Notes: generated from the sequence alone by a model not told the origin. DNA of 42,728 nt from Microcoleus sp. GA_180221_E-2-1-MAG-45_12 (GCA_020692245.1 JAIMKT010000005.1:43945-86672), one strand, 5' to 3'. Shown: positions 27,724-36,586, counted from the stretch's first letter. Made by a program: numbers and translations.

Positions 27724-27824
27724 GCAATTATCGAATTGGTATAATCTATCAAGGCGAAACCATCACATTCTGGCGAGTCTTGCATCGCAAAGAAATCTAT
27801 CGGTATTTTCCACCAAAGAACTAA
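27708..27824 (+). pseudogene. C-terminal remnant of a RelE/ParE-type toxin
   Basis: The frame encodes 38 residues from YRIKVGNYRIGIIYQG to FWRVLHRKEIYRYFPPKN, ending in TAA. This is the conserved C-terminal half of RelE/ParE toxins (the RxRxGxYR strand followed by the VxHRxxIYRYFP end). A TAG stands 9 bases upstream in the same frame and the toxin's N-terminal half is absent. The stop codon overlaps the start codon of fmt (TAATG). Confidence 0.7.
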
Positions 27825-28825
27825 TGAAAATCATCTTTTTTGGCACTCCAGACTTTGCAGTTCCTACCCTAAAGCAATTACTAAATACACCCTCCATTGA
27901 GATTCTTGGAGTCGTAACTCAGCCCGATCGACGGCGGGGGCGGGGTAGCCAATTATCCCCTTCACCAGTTAAAACCCTAGCCCTAGAGCATCAACTCCCA
28001 GTGTGGCAACCAGAAAAAATCAAGAAAGATAAGGAGGCGATCGAGCAGTTAAAAGCCCTGAATGCTGATGTTTTTGTGGTCATTGCCTACGGACAGATTC
28101 TTTCCCAAGAAATTCTTGATTTACCCAAGCTCGGTTGCATAAATGTCCATGGTTCCTTGTTGCCAAAATATCGAGGAGCCGCCCCGATTCAATGGTGTTT
28201 ATACAACGGGGAAAAAGTTACCGGAATTACTACCATGATGATGGATGCGGGCATGGATACCGGAGCCATGCTGCTCAAGAAAAGTATTGAGATTAGCCTA
28301 GAAACTAACGCCCCAGAATTAGCGATCGATCTGGCAAACCTAGGGGCAGAGCTACTCCTCGAAACCCTCGAAAATCTATCAACAATTACCCCCATTCCCC
28401 AAGATGCCGACACAGCTACCTACGCACCTTTGATCAAAAAAGAAAATTATCTCCTCGATTGGCAACGGAATGCGATCGACCTCCACAACCAAATCCGGGG
28501 CTTTGCTCCCCACTGCTACACCATCTACCAAGGGCAACCCCTAAAAATCACCGCCTCCCTGCCCCTAGCCTCAGAATATTCTCCCTACCTATCCCCTGAA
28601 AACCAATCCCTCCAAGAAAATATCCAGAAACTTTTAACTAGTAACACCCCAGATGCTCCCCCCGGCACGGCGATCGCCCTCCCCAAAAATCTCGGCATCG
28701 TCATGCAAACAGGCTCTGGGCTACTCCTCATCACCAAAGTCCAACCCCCCGGTAAAAGTATCCAAGCCGCAGGGGATTTCGCCAACGGTAACCGCTTACA
28801 AGTAGGCACAAAACTAGGAGATTAA
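27824..28825 (+). CDS. fmt: Methionyl-tRNA formyltransferase
   Basis: This 333-residue enzyme formylates initiator Met-tRNA using 10-formyltetrahydrofolate. It starts MKIIFFGTPDFAVPTL, has the SQPDRR-type loop as TQPDRRRGRG, and carries the catalytic Asn/His region in INVHGSLLPKYRGAAPIQW. The C-terminal OB-like domain is complete. The ATG overlaps the TAA of a decayed toxin gene and no Shine-Dalgarno is visible, so its translation may rely on that upstream frame or on leader-independent initiation. It ends next to a hairpin repeat and converges with the following minus-strand gene. Confidence 0.96.
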   Translation: MKIIFFGTPDFAVPTLKQLLNTPSIEILGVVTQPDRRRGRGSQLSPSPVKTLALEHQLPVWQPEKIKKDKEAIEQLKALNADVFVVIAYGQILSQEILDLPKLGCINVHGSLLPKYRGAAPIQWCLYNGEKVTGITTMMMDAGMDTGAMLLKKSIEISLETNAPELAIDLANLGAELLLETLENLSTITPIPQDADTATYAPLIKKENYLLDWQRNAIDLHNQIRGFAPHCYTIYQGQPLKITASLPLASEYSPYLSPENQSLQENIQKLLTSNTPDAPPGTAIALPKNLGIVMQTGSGLLLITKVQPPGKSIQAAGDFANGNRLQVGTKLGD

Positions 28826-28842
28826 AGCCGTAGACTCTGTAA

Positions 28843-28864
28843 TTGTAGTAGCGACTTTAGTCGC
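28843..28864. repeat. Hairpin repeat between convergent genes, copy 1
   Basis: The unit contains GCGACTTTAGTCGC, which can fold into a six-pair stem. A 22-base version of the whole unit recurs inverted with one mismatch at 30906-30927. Here it lies between fmt and the convergent minus-strand gene, a position that suits a bidirectional transcription terminator. Confidence 0.75.
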
Positions 28865-28881
28865 CAGAAACCCTATAAGAA

Positions 28882-29895
28882 CTAGGATTGACTTTCTAAA
28901 TATTCCAGAAAATCAAAAAGCTCCTCATCAGACAACAACGTTCTCGCCCGTTTACCGTAGCGCTGCAACAGAAAATTCCTTCCCTGCTGGGTCGTCCAAC
29001 CAAGACGGCGAATTTCGATCTCAGTTTTTGCCATCACATCTTTGATATCAGGCATCGTTTCTGGGGTTGCCTTCACTTTTTCAGGTTTCGCAGGAGCAGT
29101 TTCCTCTGGCATTTCTAGGGTAGCCACAGAATGCTCAGAGTGGTCTTGGTCAACTTGAGGAGTGGAGCCATTGGTGACAACGTGGAGAGGGACAACTTTT
29201 TCTGATTTCTCAGGTTTTTCAGGCTTCTCAGGCTTTTCAAGGCTAGGAATCTCTGGGGCAACGGTAAGGATGGGAGCCTCAGGGTAGTCTTGAATTACTG
29301 GGGCAGGAATTTCGGCAGGTTCTGCCTTGACAACCTCAAGTTTTGATACTTCCGGCTTTGGTTCTTCTACCTTTGGCTCTTCTACCTTAGCCATCTCTGG
29401 TTCTTGAATTTGGGTGATGTGAGTCTTTAGCCCCTGAAACTCCGCCTTTTGAGCCTCAGTTTCTTGGATTTCTGGAGTTTTAGCCTTGACACTTGGATAA
29501 GATTCAGTAACCAATTTAGGCACTTCCCGTTGAGGAGTTGCATGATCTGGAATATCAGACTCTGGAGTTTTTAGCTGAGGTTTCCCTAACTCTGAAGACA
29601 CAATTTCTGGCAAGACAGGCGCAGCAGCAATAGATGAAGGGGCGGTGAGAACTGAGGGAGAGACAACAGGAGAAACAGGAACAGACGAATTAACTCCCGA
29701 ACCAACTACAGCTAAAACTCTTTCTCTCGCTCGGTCTTCGGCAAGCTCGATCGTCTCTGCCGCCCCCATACTCGTAGCAATAGTTAACCCCGCCATGCGA
29801 ACTTCAGCCTTGACCACATACTTACCATGTTTGATCATCAGCAGTTCAGTAATTAGGCAGCTATCGGGGTATTGGATTCGGAGTTGAGCAAGCAT
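28882..29895 (-). CDS. Cyanobacterial protein of unknown function with P/E-rich linker
   Basis: This is a 337-residue protein without a recognised enzymatic family. The N-terminal region (about residues 1-67, LAQLRIQYPDSCLITELLMI to LAEDRARERVLAVVG) looks like a small alpha-beta module with a dsRBD-like helix end. A long Pro/Glu/Lys-rich linker (about 70-275), including four EKP/EKS repeats, follows. The C-terminal domain (about 280-337, TEIEIRRLGWTTQQGRNFLL and ELFDFLEYLESQ) is a compact helical motif. The two ends resemble a protein conserved among cyanobacteria, but I know of no demonstrated function. The linker is disordered by composition. Nucleic-acid binding by the N-terminal module is only a guess. 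Confidence 0.7.
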   Translation of the reverse strand: MLAQLRIQYPDSCLITELLMIKHGKYVVKAEVRMAGLTIATSMGAAETIELAEDRARERVLAVVGSGVNSSVPVSPVVSPSVLTAPSSIAAAPVLPEIVSSELGKPQLKTPESDIPDHATPQREVPKLVTESYPSVKAKTPEIQETEAQKAEFQGLKTHITQIQEPEMAKVEEPKVEEPKPEVSKLEVVKAEPAEIPAPVIQDYPEAPILTVAPEIPSLEKPEKPEKPEKSEKVVPLHVVTNGSTPQVDQDHSEHSVATLEMPEETAPAKPEKVKATPETMPDIKDVMAKTEIEIRRLGWTTQQGRNFLLQRYGKRARTLLSDEELFDFLEYLESQS

Positions 29896-30081
29896 AGGAA
29901 ATTTCTACCGGAAAGGAAAATATATCGTTAATCTAGTTATTAATCTAAGTCTAGTTACCAATCAATAACAGATTATAGGCTAGCATTCAATGGCTACCTT
30001 CTTCAGTATATCTGTTCTGGTACATTTTTACTGATCCTAATAATATTGTAATTCATAATAAATCTAGAAGGATTGATAAAT

Positions 30082-30843
30082 ATGGAAAGTGCGATCGCAC
30101 CAGAAATTATTTACCCTGTGGAGGATGGTGAACCCTTGGCAGAGTCCTACGAACATTTGCGGGCAATCTTTAATATATTTTCTGCCCTAACTCAATACCT
30201 GATGGGACAGCAAGCCCTAGTATTATCCAATCAATTTTTGTTCTACAGTCAAGGATATCCCAAGCTGCGAGTAGCCCCGGATGTGATGGTGATTTTTGAT
30301 GTGGCTCCGGGGGGCAGACCCAACTACAAAATTTGGGAAGAAAGACAAATCCCTAGGGTAATTTTTGAGATCACTTCCCCCAGCACTCGCCGCCAAGATC
30401 AGGGGCTGAAATACGACCTCTACGAACAATTGGGAATAACGGAGTACTGGTTATTTGACCCCAAGGGAGAATGGATCCCAGAGCAACTTCAGGGCTATCA
30501 ATTACACAGAGGAACCTATGAATTAATTGAGGATAATATCAGTCAAGTTCTGCAATTGGAACTCAGAATAGAGGGGCAATATATTGGTTTCTATAGATTA
30601 GATAATCATGCCAAACTCCTCGCCCCCGATGAACTATTTACAGCTTTTCAGGGGGAGAAACAAGCAAGGTTAGAGGCAGATTTCCGGGCAGAGCAAGCCC
30701 AAGCGCAGGTAGAACAGGAAAGGCTGAGGATTCAACAAGCAATTCCTCGCTTCCGGGAACTAGGTTTAAGCGATGAGACGATCGCCGAAACCCTTGGGCT
30801 GAGTGTAGAGGTGGTCAGGAATGCAGAAAAAGAGGATATCTAA
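30082..30843 (+). CDS. Uma2-family endonuclease-like protein (DUF820)
   Basis: This 253-residue protein has the Uma2/DUF820 domain (about residues 15-180), a PD-(D/E)xK fold recognised by VAPDVMVIFD, VIFEITSPSTRRQD and the conserved KYDLYEQLGITEYWLFDP. The family is hugely expanded in cyanobacteria and its substrate is unknown. A coiled-coil tail (about 190-220) and a small helix-turn-helix-like end (IPRFRELGLSDETIAETLGL) follow, a common C-terminus in this family. The start at ATG 30082 has AAGGA 10 bases upstream; the TTG at 30073 would be too close to that site. Confidence 0.9.
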   Translation: MESAIAPEIIYPVEDGEPLAESYEHLRAIFNIFSALTQYLMGQQALVLSNQFLFYSQGYPKLRVAPDVMVIFDVAPGGRPNYKIWEERQIPRVIFEITSPSTRRQDQGLKYDLYEQLGITEYWLFDPKGEWIPEQLQGYQLHRGTYELIEDNISQVLQLELRIEGQYIGFYRLDNHAKLLAPDELFTAFQGEKQARLEADFRAEQAQAQVEQERLRIQQAIPRFRELGLSDETIAETLGLSVEVVRNAEKEDI

Positions 30844-30905
30844 ATTTCTCGATCGATCTTTCCTGTTCTCTAAGAGGATATCTGAAAAGTTTTTAGCAAC
30901 TAAAA

Positions 30906-30927
30906 GCGACTAAAGTCGTTACTACAA
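30906..30927. repeat. Hairpin repeat between convergent genes, copy 2
   Basis: This is an inverted 22-base copy, with one mismatch, of the unit at 28843-28864, again located between two convergent genes (Uma2 and the PlsY/PEP-synthase fusion). Confidence 0.75.
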
Positions 30928-30970
30928 AAGCCTACTTTACCAGCATCAAAATAACTGTACCTCCTGTCCC

Positions 30971-31011
30971 CTGATAACTGAGTAACTGTTCACTGTTCCC
31001 TGATAACTGTT
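30971..31011. repeat. Heptamer cluster overlapping the end of the fusion gene
   Basis: Heptamers of the form nnnnCTG (ATAACTG, TTCACTG, TTCCCTG, ATAACTG) run through this segment with one 8-base interruption. They are the same class as the arrays near cobO. On the minus strand they are read as the last codons and the stop codon of the PlsY/PEP-synthase-like gene. Confidence 0.8.
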
Positions 31012-34007
31012 TCCACAATTCCCCGTGTGCCATCAAGGCGGACTTGCTGCCCATCCCGTAAGAGTTGCATGGCTTGACTCACATCCATCACCGCCGGAAT
31101 TTGGTACTCTCTGGCAATAATGGCTCCGTGGGACAACCTGCCGCCGACTTCGGCAATAATCCCACCAGCACGGGAAAGAGCGATCGACCAGCCAGAATCC
31201 GTGTAGGGAACTACCAAAATAGTCTCTTTATCAATTCCCTGAGCATCGGTTAATCTGCGAAGAATTTTAATCTTACCAATTTTTATCCCCGGACTAGCGG
31301 CAATCCCTTGGAGAAATTTCCCCTGAATCGGTGGGGCGATCGAGCTTAGGGGTGGATTATTGCCAAAGACCAGAGATGGAATATTTTCAAGAGATTGATC
31401 TGTTTGGAATTGGATTTTTCTTTGGGTAATTAATTGAGAAATTTGACTTTTTATCTCAGAATTAGGTTCAGTAATTAGTTCTTGTATCTCCGAAAATTCT
31501 AAATAGAAAATATCTCCGTTAGTATCTAGTAATTCACTAGCAAGCCACAGGTCTTCTAAATGCAGAAATTGATATCTTAATTGAGCTAATAGTTGACTAT
31601 AAATAGTTGTTACTCGCCCTTTAAGCTGGAGTCTTTTTTGAACTTGTTTTTGTTGCCAACTAAGGGATTTAGGCATAGTTAGCGATTGCTGGGCAGGAGT
31701 TTGTAGAAATTGCTGAAACATTGCTTGTAAGGGTTGGGGAGATTCTTGCCATGTGGCGATCGAGATATCTGTACCGACTTCGCTGAGATAGCCGTAGGTT
31801 TGCAGCCATTGTTGAAACTGGGTAAGCACTTCCTGCCCTACAGGATTAGTAGCTAAATAATTAAATAATTCCTCTGGATTTAGTTGCAACACTTCCGGCG
31901 GTAATTGATTTCTGGCTCGATCGGCAATGATGGAGAGCGATCGCACCGCCCCGATTTCTGGGGTAGAACTATTATCTAATTCGCCTTCGGGAACTTTGAA
32001 TAAACCCTGTCTGATGGCAAAACTCAAGGGGGAAAAAATACTGTAATAGGTAGCTTTTTTGAGAGTTGCTAAAATCCGATTAATTCTCTCTAAAATCTCC
32101 TGTGGTTCTTGGGGAATATCACTTGCCAACTCCTGAAGAATCGGTGCAAAATACTGGCGATCGTCCCGCTCAAAATCCTTAGCTAATTGCAATTCTCGCT
32201 GACCCAAACGCAGTAATCCGGGTAGACTTTGCAGGGTAGAACTCAAGGGCGGCTTACTAAATTTTGCACCTCTAGTAAGAAACTCTAAACTTTCTGGTGG
32301 TAGCCCCATTCTCAGGAAAATATTCCCCAAGAGCGTAGCATTAAAATAGGCGTGGGCATTATGGAGTGTTGCCGTAGCCGTGAAATCTAAATCCTGAGCT
32401 TTTTCACCGAGGACGATCGAGAAAATTTCTCCCCACACCCCACAGGTCAAAGGGCGATTAATAGACCAAGGCAGGGGACGAATGGCTCCCGGAATCACCT
32501 CAGCAGCGATTTTTCTTGTCCAGATGGGCAGCAGGGTCGTGATGGGGCGGGATTGCAACACCCAAAGCTGGTGTCCGTCATAGGTCCATTCCACATCTTG
32601 GGGGATCCCATGGTAGGTGGCTTCAATTTTCCTGACTAGGTAAGCAACTTGCTGGATTAACTGTTCTGGCACATCACTGGAACGATCGGGTTGAGCATTA
32701 ATCACGGTCAGGTCTAAATCTTCAGGTAAACGCCAATCAGTACTGGCTTCTAGGTCAAGATTATTAACTAAAACTTGATATCTTTCAGGAGTAAACTGCC
32801 CAGAGACAACCCCTGTGGCACTCCCCGGCAGGGCTTCGATCGCCACTCCTTCCCCCGCCAGAGGATCCCGACTAAAGGCAACCCCAGAGAACACTCCAGC
32901 AATTTGTTTCTGGATTAACACAGCCATGCCCAGATCAGCATCGGAATTAGTTTCTGAATTAGTCCCTGAATTAGTATTTGAATCATTAGCAGAGTTGGAA
33001 GACTTGAGAGATCGATCGAGACGATAACGCACTGCCCCCGGTCGCTGATAGCTGGCTAAACAATCAATAATCGCCTGTTGCAACTGGAGCTTACTCCCCA
33101 CACCTAAAACGCTCAAGTACTGCCCCGCTGCCGTCGCTGTTTCTGTGTCTTCCCCCCGTGCCGAGGAACGCACTGCCAAAGGCTGATCACTACTGGGTTG
33201 GAGGTAATTAATCAATACATCTATGTCATCTCCCGGCAACAAAATCCAGCCCTCTGGTACCGGATAGCCTGCTTGACACAATTGCGCCAAATTCGCTGCC
33301 TTACTGCCGACTTTAGCCCCAAGGAGTTGCTGAGAATTCCTCGCTTGATCGACACCAAGGGTATGCAGGGTCATGATTCCCTGTTCGCCCCGAAAGAAAT
33401 TAAACATAGGTCTTGAGTCCGATCGCCCCTGATCCGCAGGTAAATTTAAATCATCTGGAATTTTAGTATAGATCCAGCCCAGCAGAGAACTAAGCGCCGT
33501 AGCTGCCCCAATTCTAGCGGTTTGAGCAGGATGGAAGAGGGCAAGGAGCAGAGGGAAGAGTACCAACACGCCGTATTTACTGAGAATGCGATCGCGACTC
33601 AGGGTAAACCCTACCCCTGCCATCAAGAAACCAATCCCCGCCACCACCGGATCATGGACAAGGATACCCCACACCACATTCGTCGTCCCAGCTCCCTTAC
33701 TGCCCACATAGCGCCCAAATACCAGAGCAATGAGAGCGATCAATTCCCACACAGAACCCGCCGGAAAAAATAGCCTTGCCAGCAATACCCCAAGGATTCC
33801 CTTCCCCGCCTCGGAGCAGACTGCCAATATCCCCGTCACCTTGCCGCCATGATAAAACGCCGCCGACACCGACTCATTCCCGCCCCCTAAGCGTCGCAAA
33901 TCTTGCCCATGTCTCAGGGAGAAAATCATCTGGACGATCGGTAACGCCCCCAGCAAGGGACAGAGAATGAAAATTAGGAATACTCCCCCCAACTGTGTCA
34001 AGTTCAT
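30990..34007 (-). CDS. PlsY-like membrane domain fused to PEP-synthase/rifampicin-phosphotransferase-like enzyme
   Basis: This is a 1005-residue fusion. Residues about 1-190 have five or six membrane helices and resemble PlsY acylphosphate:glycerol-3-phosphate acyltransferase, but key motifs are altered: RRLGGGNESVSAAFYHGGK replaces the usual GSGNxGATN block, CSEAGKG replaces D-x2-KG, and the GHxFP-type His is not seen. Residues about 215-490 are the ATP-grasp PEP/pyruvate-binding domain (KAANLAQLCQAG, AVRSSARGED, LWVLQSRPIT). Residues about 500-870 resemble the middle domain of rifampicin phosphotransferases. Residues about 900-1005 are the swivelling His domain with H960 in RLSHGAIIARE. The enzyme part should move phosphate from ATP through His960 to a small acceptor; which one is unknown. 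The last codons come from a heptamer repeat. Confidence 0.82.
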   Translation of the reverse strand: MNLTQLGGVFLIFILCPLLGALPIVQMIFSLRHGQDLRRLGGGNESVSAAFYHGGKVTGILAVCSEAGKGILGVLLARLFFPAGSVWELIALIALVFGRYVGSKGAGTTNVVWGILVHDPVVAGIGFLMAGVGFTLSRDRILSKYGVLVLFPLLLALFHPAQTARIGAATALSSLLGWIYTKIPDDLNLPADQGRSDSRPMFNFFRGEQGIMTLHTLGVDQARNSQQLLGAKVGSKAANLAQLCQAGYPVPEGWILLPGDDIDVLINYLQPSSDQPLAVRSSARGEDTETATAAGQYLSVLGVGSKLQLQQAIIDCLASYQRPGAVRYRLDRSLKSSNSANDSNTNSGTNSETNSDADLGMAVLIQKQIAGVFSGVAFSRDPLAGEGVAIEALPGSATGVVSGQFTPERYQVLVNNLDLEASTDWRLPEDLDLTVINAQPDRSSDVPEQLIQQVAYLVRKIEATYHGIPQDVEWTYDGHQLWVLQSRPITTLLPIWTRKIAAEVIPGAIRPLPWSINRPLTCGVWGEIFSIVLGEKAQDLDFTATATLHNAHAYFNATLLGNIFLRMGLPPESLEFLTRGAKFSKPPLSSTLQSLPGLLRLGQRELQLAKDFERDDRQYFAPILQELASDIPQEPQEILERINRILATLKKATYYSIFSPLSFAIRQGLFKVPEGELDNSSTPEIGAVRSLSIIADRARNQLPPEVLQLNPEELFNYLATNPVGQEVLTQFQQWLQTYGYLSEVGTDISIATWQESPQPLQAMFQQFLQTPAQQSLTMPKSLSWQQKQVQKRLQLKGRVTTIYSQLLAQLRYQFLHLEDLWLASELLDTNGDIFYLEFSEIQELITEPNSEIKSQISQLITQRKIQFQTDQSLENIPSLVFGNNPPLSSIAPPIQGKFLQGIAASPGIKIGKIKILRRLTDAQGIDKETILVVPYTDSGWSIALSRAGGIIAEVGGRLSHGAIIAREYQIPAVMDVSQAMQLLRDGQQVRLDGTRGIVETVIREQ

Positions 34008-34152
34008 AAGCTAGTTTTTAGTTAAGATTTTTGGTTAAGATTTGGGGTTTAAGATTCTGTATTTATCTGTATTTATAACTATGCCTAGATTCTAGACTAG
34101 AGATTCTTGGGCTTTGTGTTTTAGAATAAAGTTAAAAATTCGGTATCCTTTG

Positions 34153-34689
34153 ATGTCAGTATCTAATGTAACTCTAGAAATAGCTCAAGAAATTACTCCC
34201 GACCTGAATCTCTCTGAAAATCTGGGTAAAAGTCTCTACGAAACTGATTTTTATGCCTGGACTCAAGCCCAAGTTGAGCTGCTTCGGGAGCAGGAGTGGA
34301 GCCATCTAGATGTATTGAATTTAATTGAGGAAATTGAGTCTTGGGGGAAGCAGCAACGCCAAGAGCTACGGAATAGATTAAGTATTTTAATTGGATATCT
34401 CCTGAAATGGCAATATCAACCAGAACACCGCAGCCGGATTTGGTTGGCAACATTACGAGTTCAACGTCTAGATATGCTCGAACTCCTAGAAGACAATCCT
34501 AGCCTCAAATCTGATCTTGTGGAAATGCTAAATAAAGGGTACTTGAAGGCGATCGCCCTAGCAGTAAAATCAACTAACCTGCCTCCCCAGACCTTCCCAA
34601 AAAGTTGCCCTTACAGCCTAGCAGAGACTCTTGACAACAATTTCTATCCCGGTGAACCTAGTAGTTTAATATCAGAGCTAGACCATTAA
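34153..34689 (+). CDS. DUF29 family protein
   Basis: This 178-residue all-alpha protein belongs to DUF29, with the defining start LYETDFYAWTQAQVELLR, then LDVLNLIEEIESWGKQQRQELRNRL and LIGYLLKWQYQPEHRSRIW. The family is abundant in cyanobacteria and proteobacteria, and its function is not known. ATG 34153 is taken as the start; a longer frame from TTG 34114 adds residues unlike the family. It sits just before the first adenylate cyclase gene. Confidence 0.88.
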   Translation: MSVSNVTLEIAQEITPDLNLSENLGKSLYETDFYAWTQAQVELLREQEWSHLDVLNLIEEIESWGKQQRQELRNRLSILIGYLLKWQYQPEHRSRIWLATLRVQRLDMLELLEDNPSLKSDLVEMLNKGYLKAIALAVKSTNLPPQTFPKSCPYSLAETLDNNFYPGEPSSLISELDH

Positions 34690-34705
34690 CAATGTGGTGC
34701 AATCC

Positions 34706-35959
34706 ATGAAGATCAACCCTCTGACCCTCAATTTCATCAATCCAGATTTAGAGAAAGAATTCCGCCGCCACTATTTTCAAGTATTTCTCAAACAAATTAG
34801 ATTTGCCCTGATTTTAGCCATTATTGTTTATACAATTCTTGGGCTTGTTGATCTTCAGTTTGCGCCAGATATCAGAGATAAATTATTATTTATTCGTTTT
34901 GGGGTAGTCTTGCCAGTATGTGTCACTATTCTGGGTTTAAGTTTTTCTGCTTACTTCCCCAAGATCATGCAACCATCTATTAGTTTAGCCATTATGGTGG
35001 CGGCGATCGCTGCACCCGTGGTAGCAATTCTCATCCCTGCTCTAGGAGTGAACTACATTGGTTTAACTAGTTTGTTAATGTATAACTACACGGCAATCAA
35101 ACTCAGATTTGTAGCTGCAAGCATTACAGGATTTCTCATTTTTGCAATCTATAATATTCTCGATTTGCTATTTATAAAAACTGATATTGGAAAACTAATT
35201 GAAGTTGATTTTTATTTAGCTGCTACGATCGCTGTAGGGATGTTTGCTTGCTATCAAATGGAATTTTATCTGCGGCAAGATCATGTGAAAAATATTCTGC
35301 TGCGGGAGGAACAAGAAAAGGTTGATAAACTATTACTCAATGTCCTGCCAGCCTCGATCGCTACTCGCCTCAAGGATGGGGATAAAGTCATTGCCGAAAG
35401 TTTTCCTGATGTGACGATTTTGTTTGCCGATTTAGTCAACTTCACCCAATTATCTGCCAACATTTCCCCCGAAGAATTGGTAAATATTCTCAATGAAATT
35501 TTCTCGGAGTTCGATCGCCTCGCTGAGAAACATGGCTTAGAAAAAATTAAGACGATCGGCGATGCTTACATGGTAGTTGGTGGTTTGCCCATTCATCGAG
35601 TAGACCATGCCCAAGCCGTTGCGGATATGGCTCTGGATATGCGCCGAGAAATTCAACGGATTAGTAGTCTAAGTCTTGTCCCCATGAAAATTAGAATCGG
35701 GATCAATACCGGCCCTGTGGTCGCCGGGGTAATTGGGATCAAGAAATTTATCTATGATCTCTGGGGAGATACGGTTAATGTAGCTAGCCGCATGGAATCC
35801 CAAGGCATCCCCGACCAAATCCACGTCACCGCCGAAACCTATCAAGCTCTCCAGCATGGGTATCTCCTCCAAGAGCGTGGTAAAATTCAAGTGAAGGGCA
35901 AGGGGGAAATGCAGACTTATTTATTAATGGATAAAGTCAGTCATCCTATTGTTAGATGA
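34706..35959 (+). CDS. Class III adenylate cyclase with N-terminal membrane domain (first paralogue)
   Basis: This is a cyclase of about 417 residues. The N-terminal half (about residues 30-195) has six hydrophobic segments. The C-terminal half is a class III catalytic domain with the metal-binding ILFADLVNFTQLS, the adenine-selecting lysine in LEKIKTIGDAYMVVGG, and D plus the NxxxR motif in YDLWGDTVNVASRMES, the residue set of adenylate rather than guanylate cyclases. It should make cAMP as a homodimer at the cytoplasmic membrane. The start at ATG 34706 is chosen by alignment with the paralogue at 36587; the GTG at 34694 is in frame. The two paralogues share the same topology. Confidence 0.9.
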   Translation: MKINPLTLNFINPDLEKEFRRHYFQVFLKQIRFALILAIIVYTILGLVDLQFAPDIRDKLLFIRFGVVLPVCVTILGLSFSAYFPKIMQPSISLAIMVAAIAAPVVAILIPALGVNYIGLTSLLMYNYTAIKLRFVAASITGFLIFAIYNILDLLFIKTDIGKLIEVDFYLAATIAVGMFACYQMEFYLRQDHVKNILLREEQEKVDKLLLNVLPASIATRLKDGDKVIAESFPDVTILFADLVNFTQLSANISPEELVNILNEIFSEFDRLAEKHGLEKIKTIGDAYMVVGGLPIHRVDHAQAVADMALDMRREIQRISSLSLVPMKIRIGINTGPVVAGVIGIKKFIYDLWGDTVNVASRMESQGIPDQIHVTAETYQALQHGYLLQERGKIQVKGKGEMQTYLLMDKVSHPIVR

Positions 35960-36005
35960 AAACCATGAGATAAAAACTAAAATCAACTTATTCCTAGATT
36001 AAAAT

Positions 36006-36497
36006 ATGAAATTTATCAAGCTATTCTTCATCCTATTGGTCTTAGTTTTTTGTGTAGAAATTACCCCAGTCATAGCAGCCCAATATCCAGCTCCATTATC
36101 CTTTAGTAATGCTCAACTCAAGGGCAAAGATTTTTCGGGACAAGAGTTGCGATCGGCCGAATTTTCTAACACGAACCTAGAGGGAACCAACTTTACCAAT
36201 GCTGACCTGCGGGGAGCAGTAATTAGTGCTTCTACCCTCACAGGAACCATCCTGAACGGTGCTGATCTGACCTATGCCATGGTAGATCAAGTAAATTTTA
36301 ATAAGGCTGATCTGAGAGATGCCGTATTTGTGGAAGCGCTATTATTACGCTCTACTTTTAAGGATGTCGATATCACGGGTGCAGATTTTACCGATGCTCT
36401 TTTGGGCAAAATTCAAGTACAACAACTTTGTCAACAGGCGGCGGGAGTAAACCCCAAAACTGGTGTAGCTACGGCAGATTCTTTAGGGTGTTCGTAA
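36006..36497 (+). CDS. Exported pentapeptide-repeat protein (lumenal type)
   Basis: This 163-residue protein has a clear signal peptide (residues 1-24, hydrophobic FFILLVLVFCV, likely cleavage after VIAA). About 16 pentapeptide A(D/N)LxX units follow, giving a right-handed beta helix. The C-terminus (LCQQAAGVNPKTGVATADSL followed by GC) carries two cysteines that probably form a disulfide. This layout matches thylakoid-lumen or periplasmic pentapeptide proteins of cyanobacteria and plants, whose function is unknown. It lies between two adenylate cyclase paralogues. Confidence 0.9.
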   Translation: MKFIKLFFILLVLVFCVEITPVIAAQYPAPLSFSNAQLKGKDFSGQELRSAEFSNTNLEGTNFTNADLRGAVISASTLTGTILNGADLTYAMVDQVNFNKADLRDAVFVEALLLRSTFKDVDITGADFTDALLGKIQVQQLCQQAAGVNPKTGVATADSLGCS

Positions 36498-36586
36498 GAA
36501 TTTTTAAGATTTTTTAGTAGGGTTTCTAGGAATAGTTCAATATATTTCTAGGAATTTTCTAAAGCTATAAACTAATCAAATTAACT

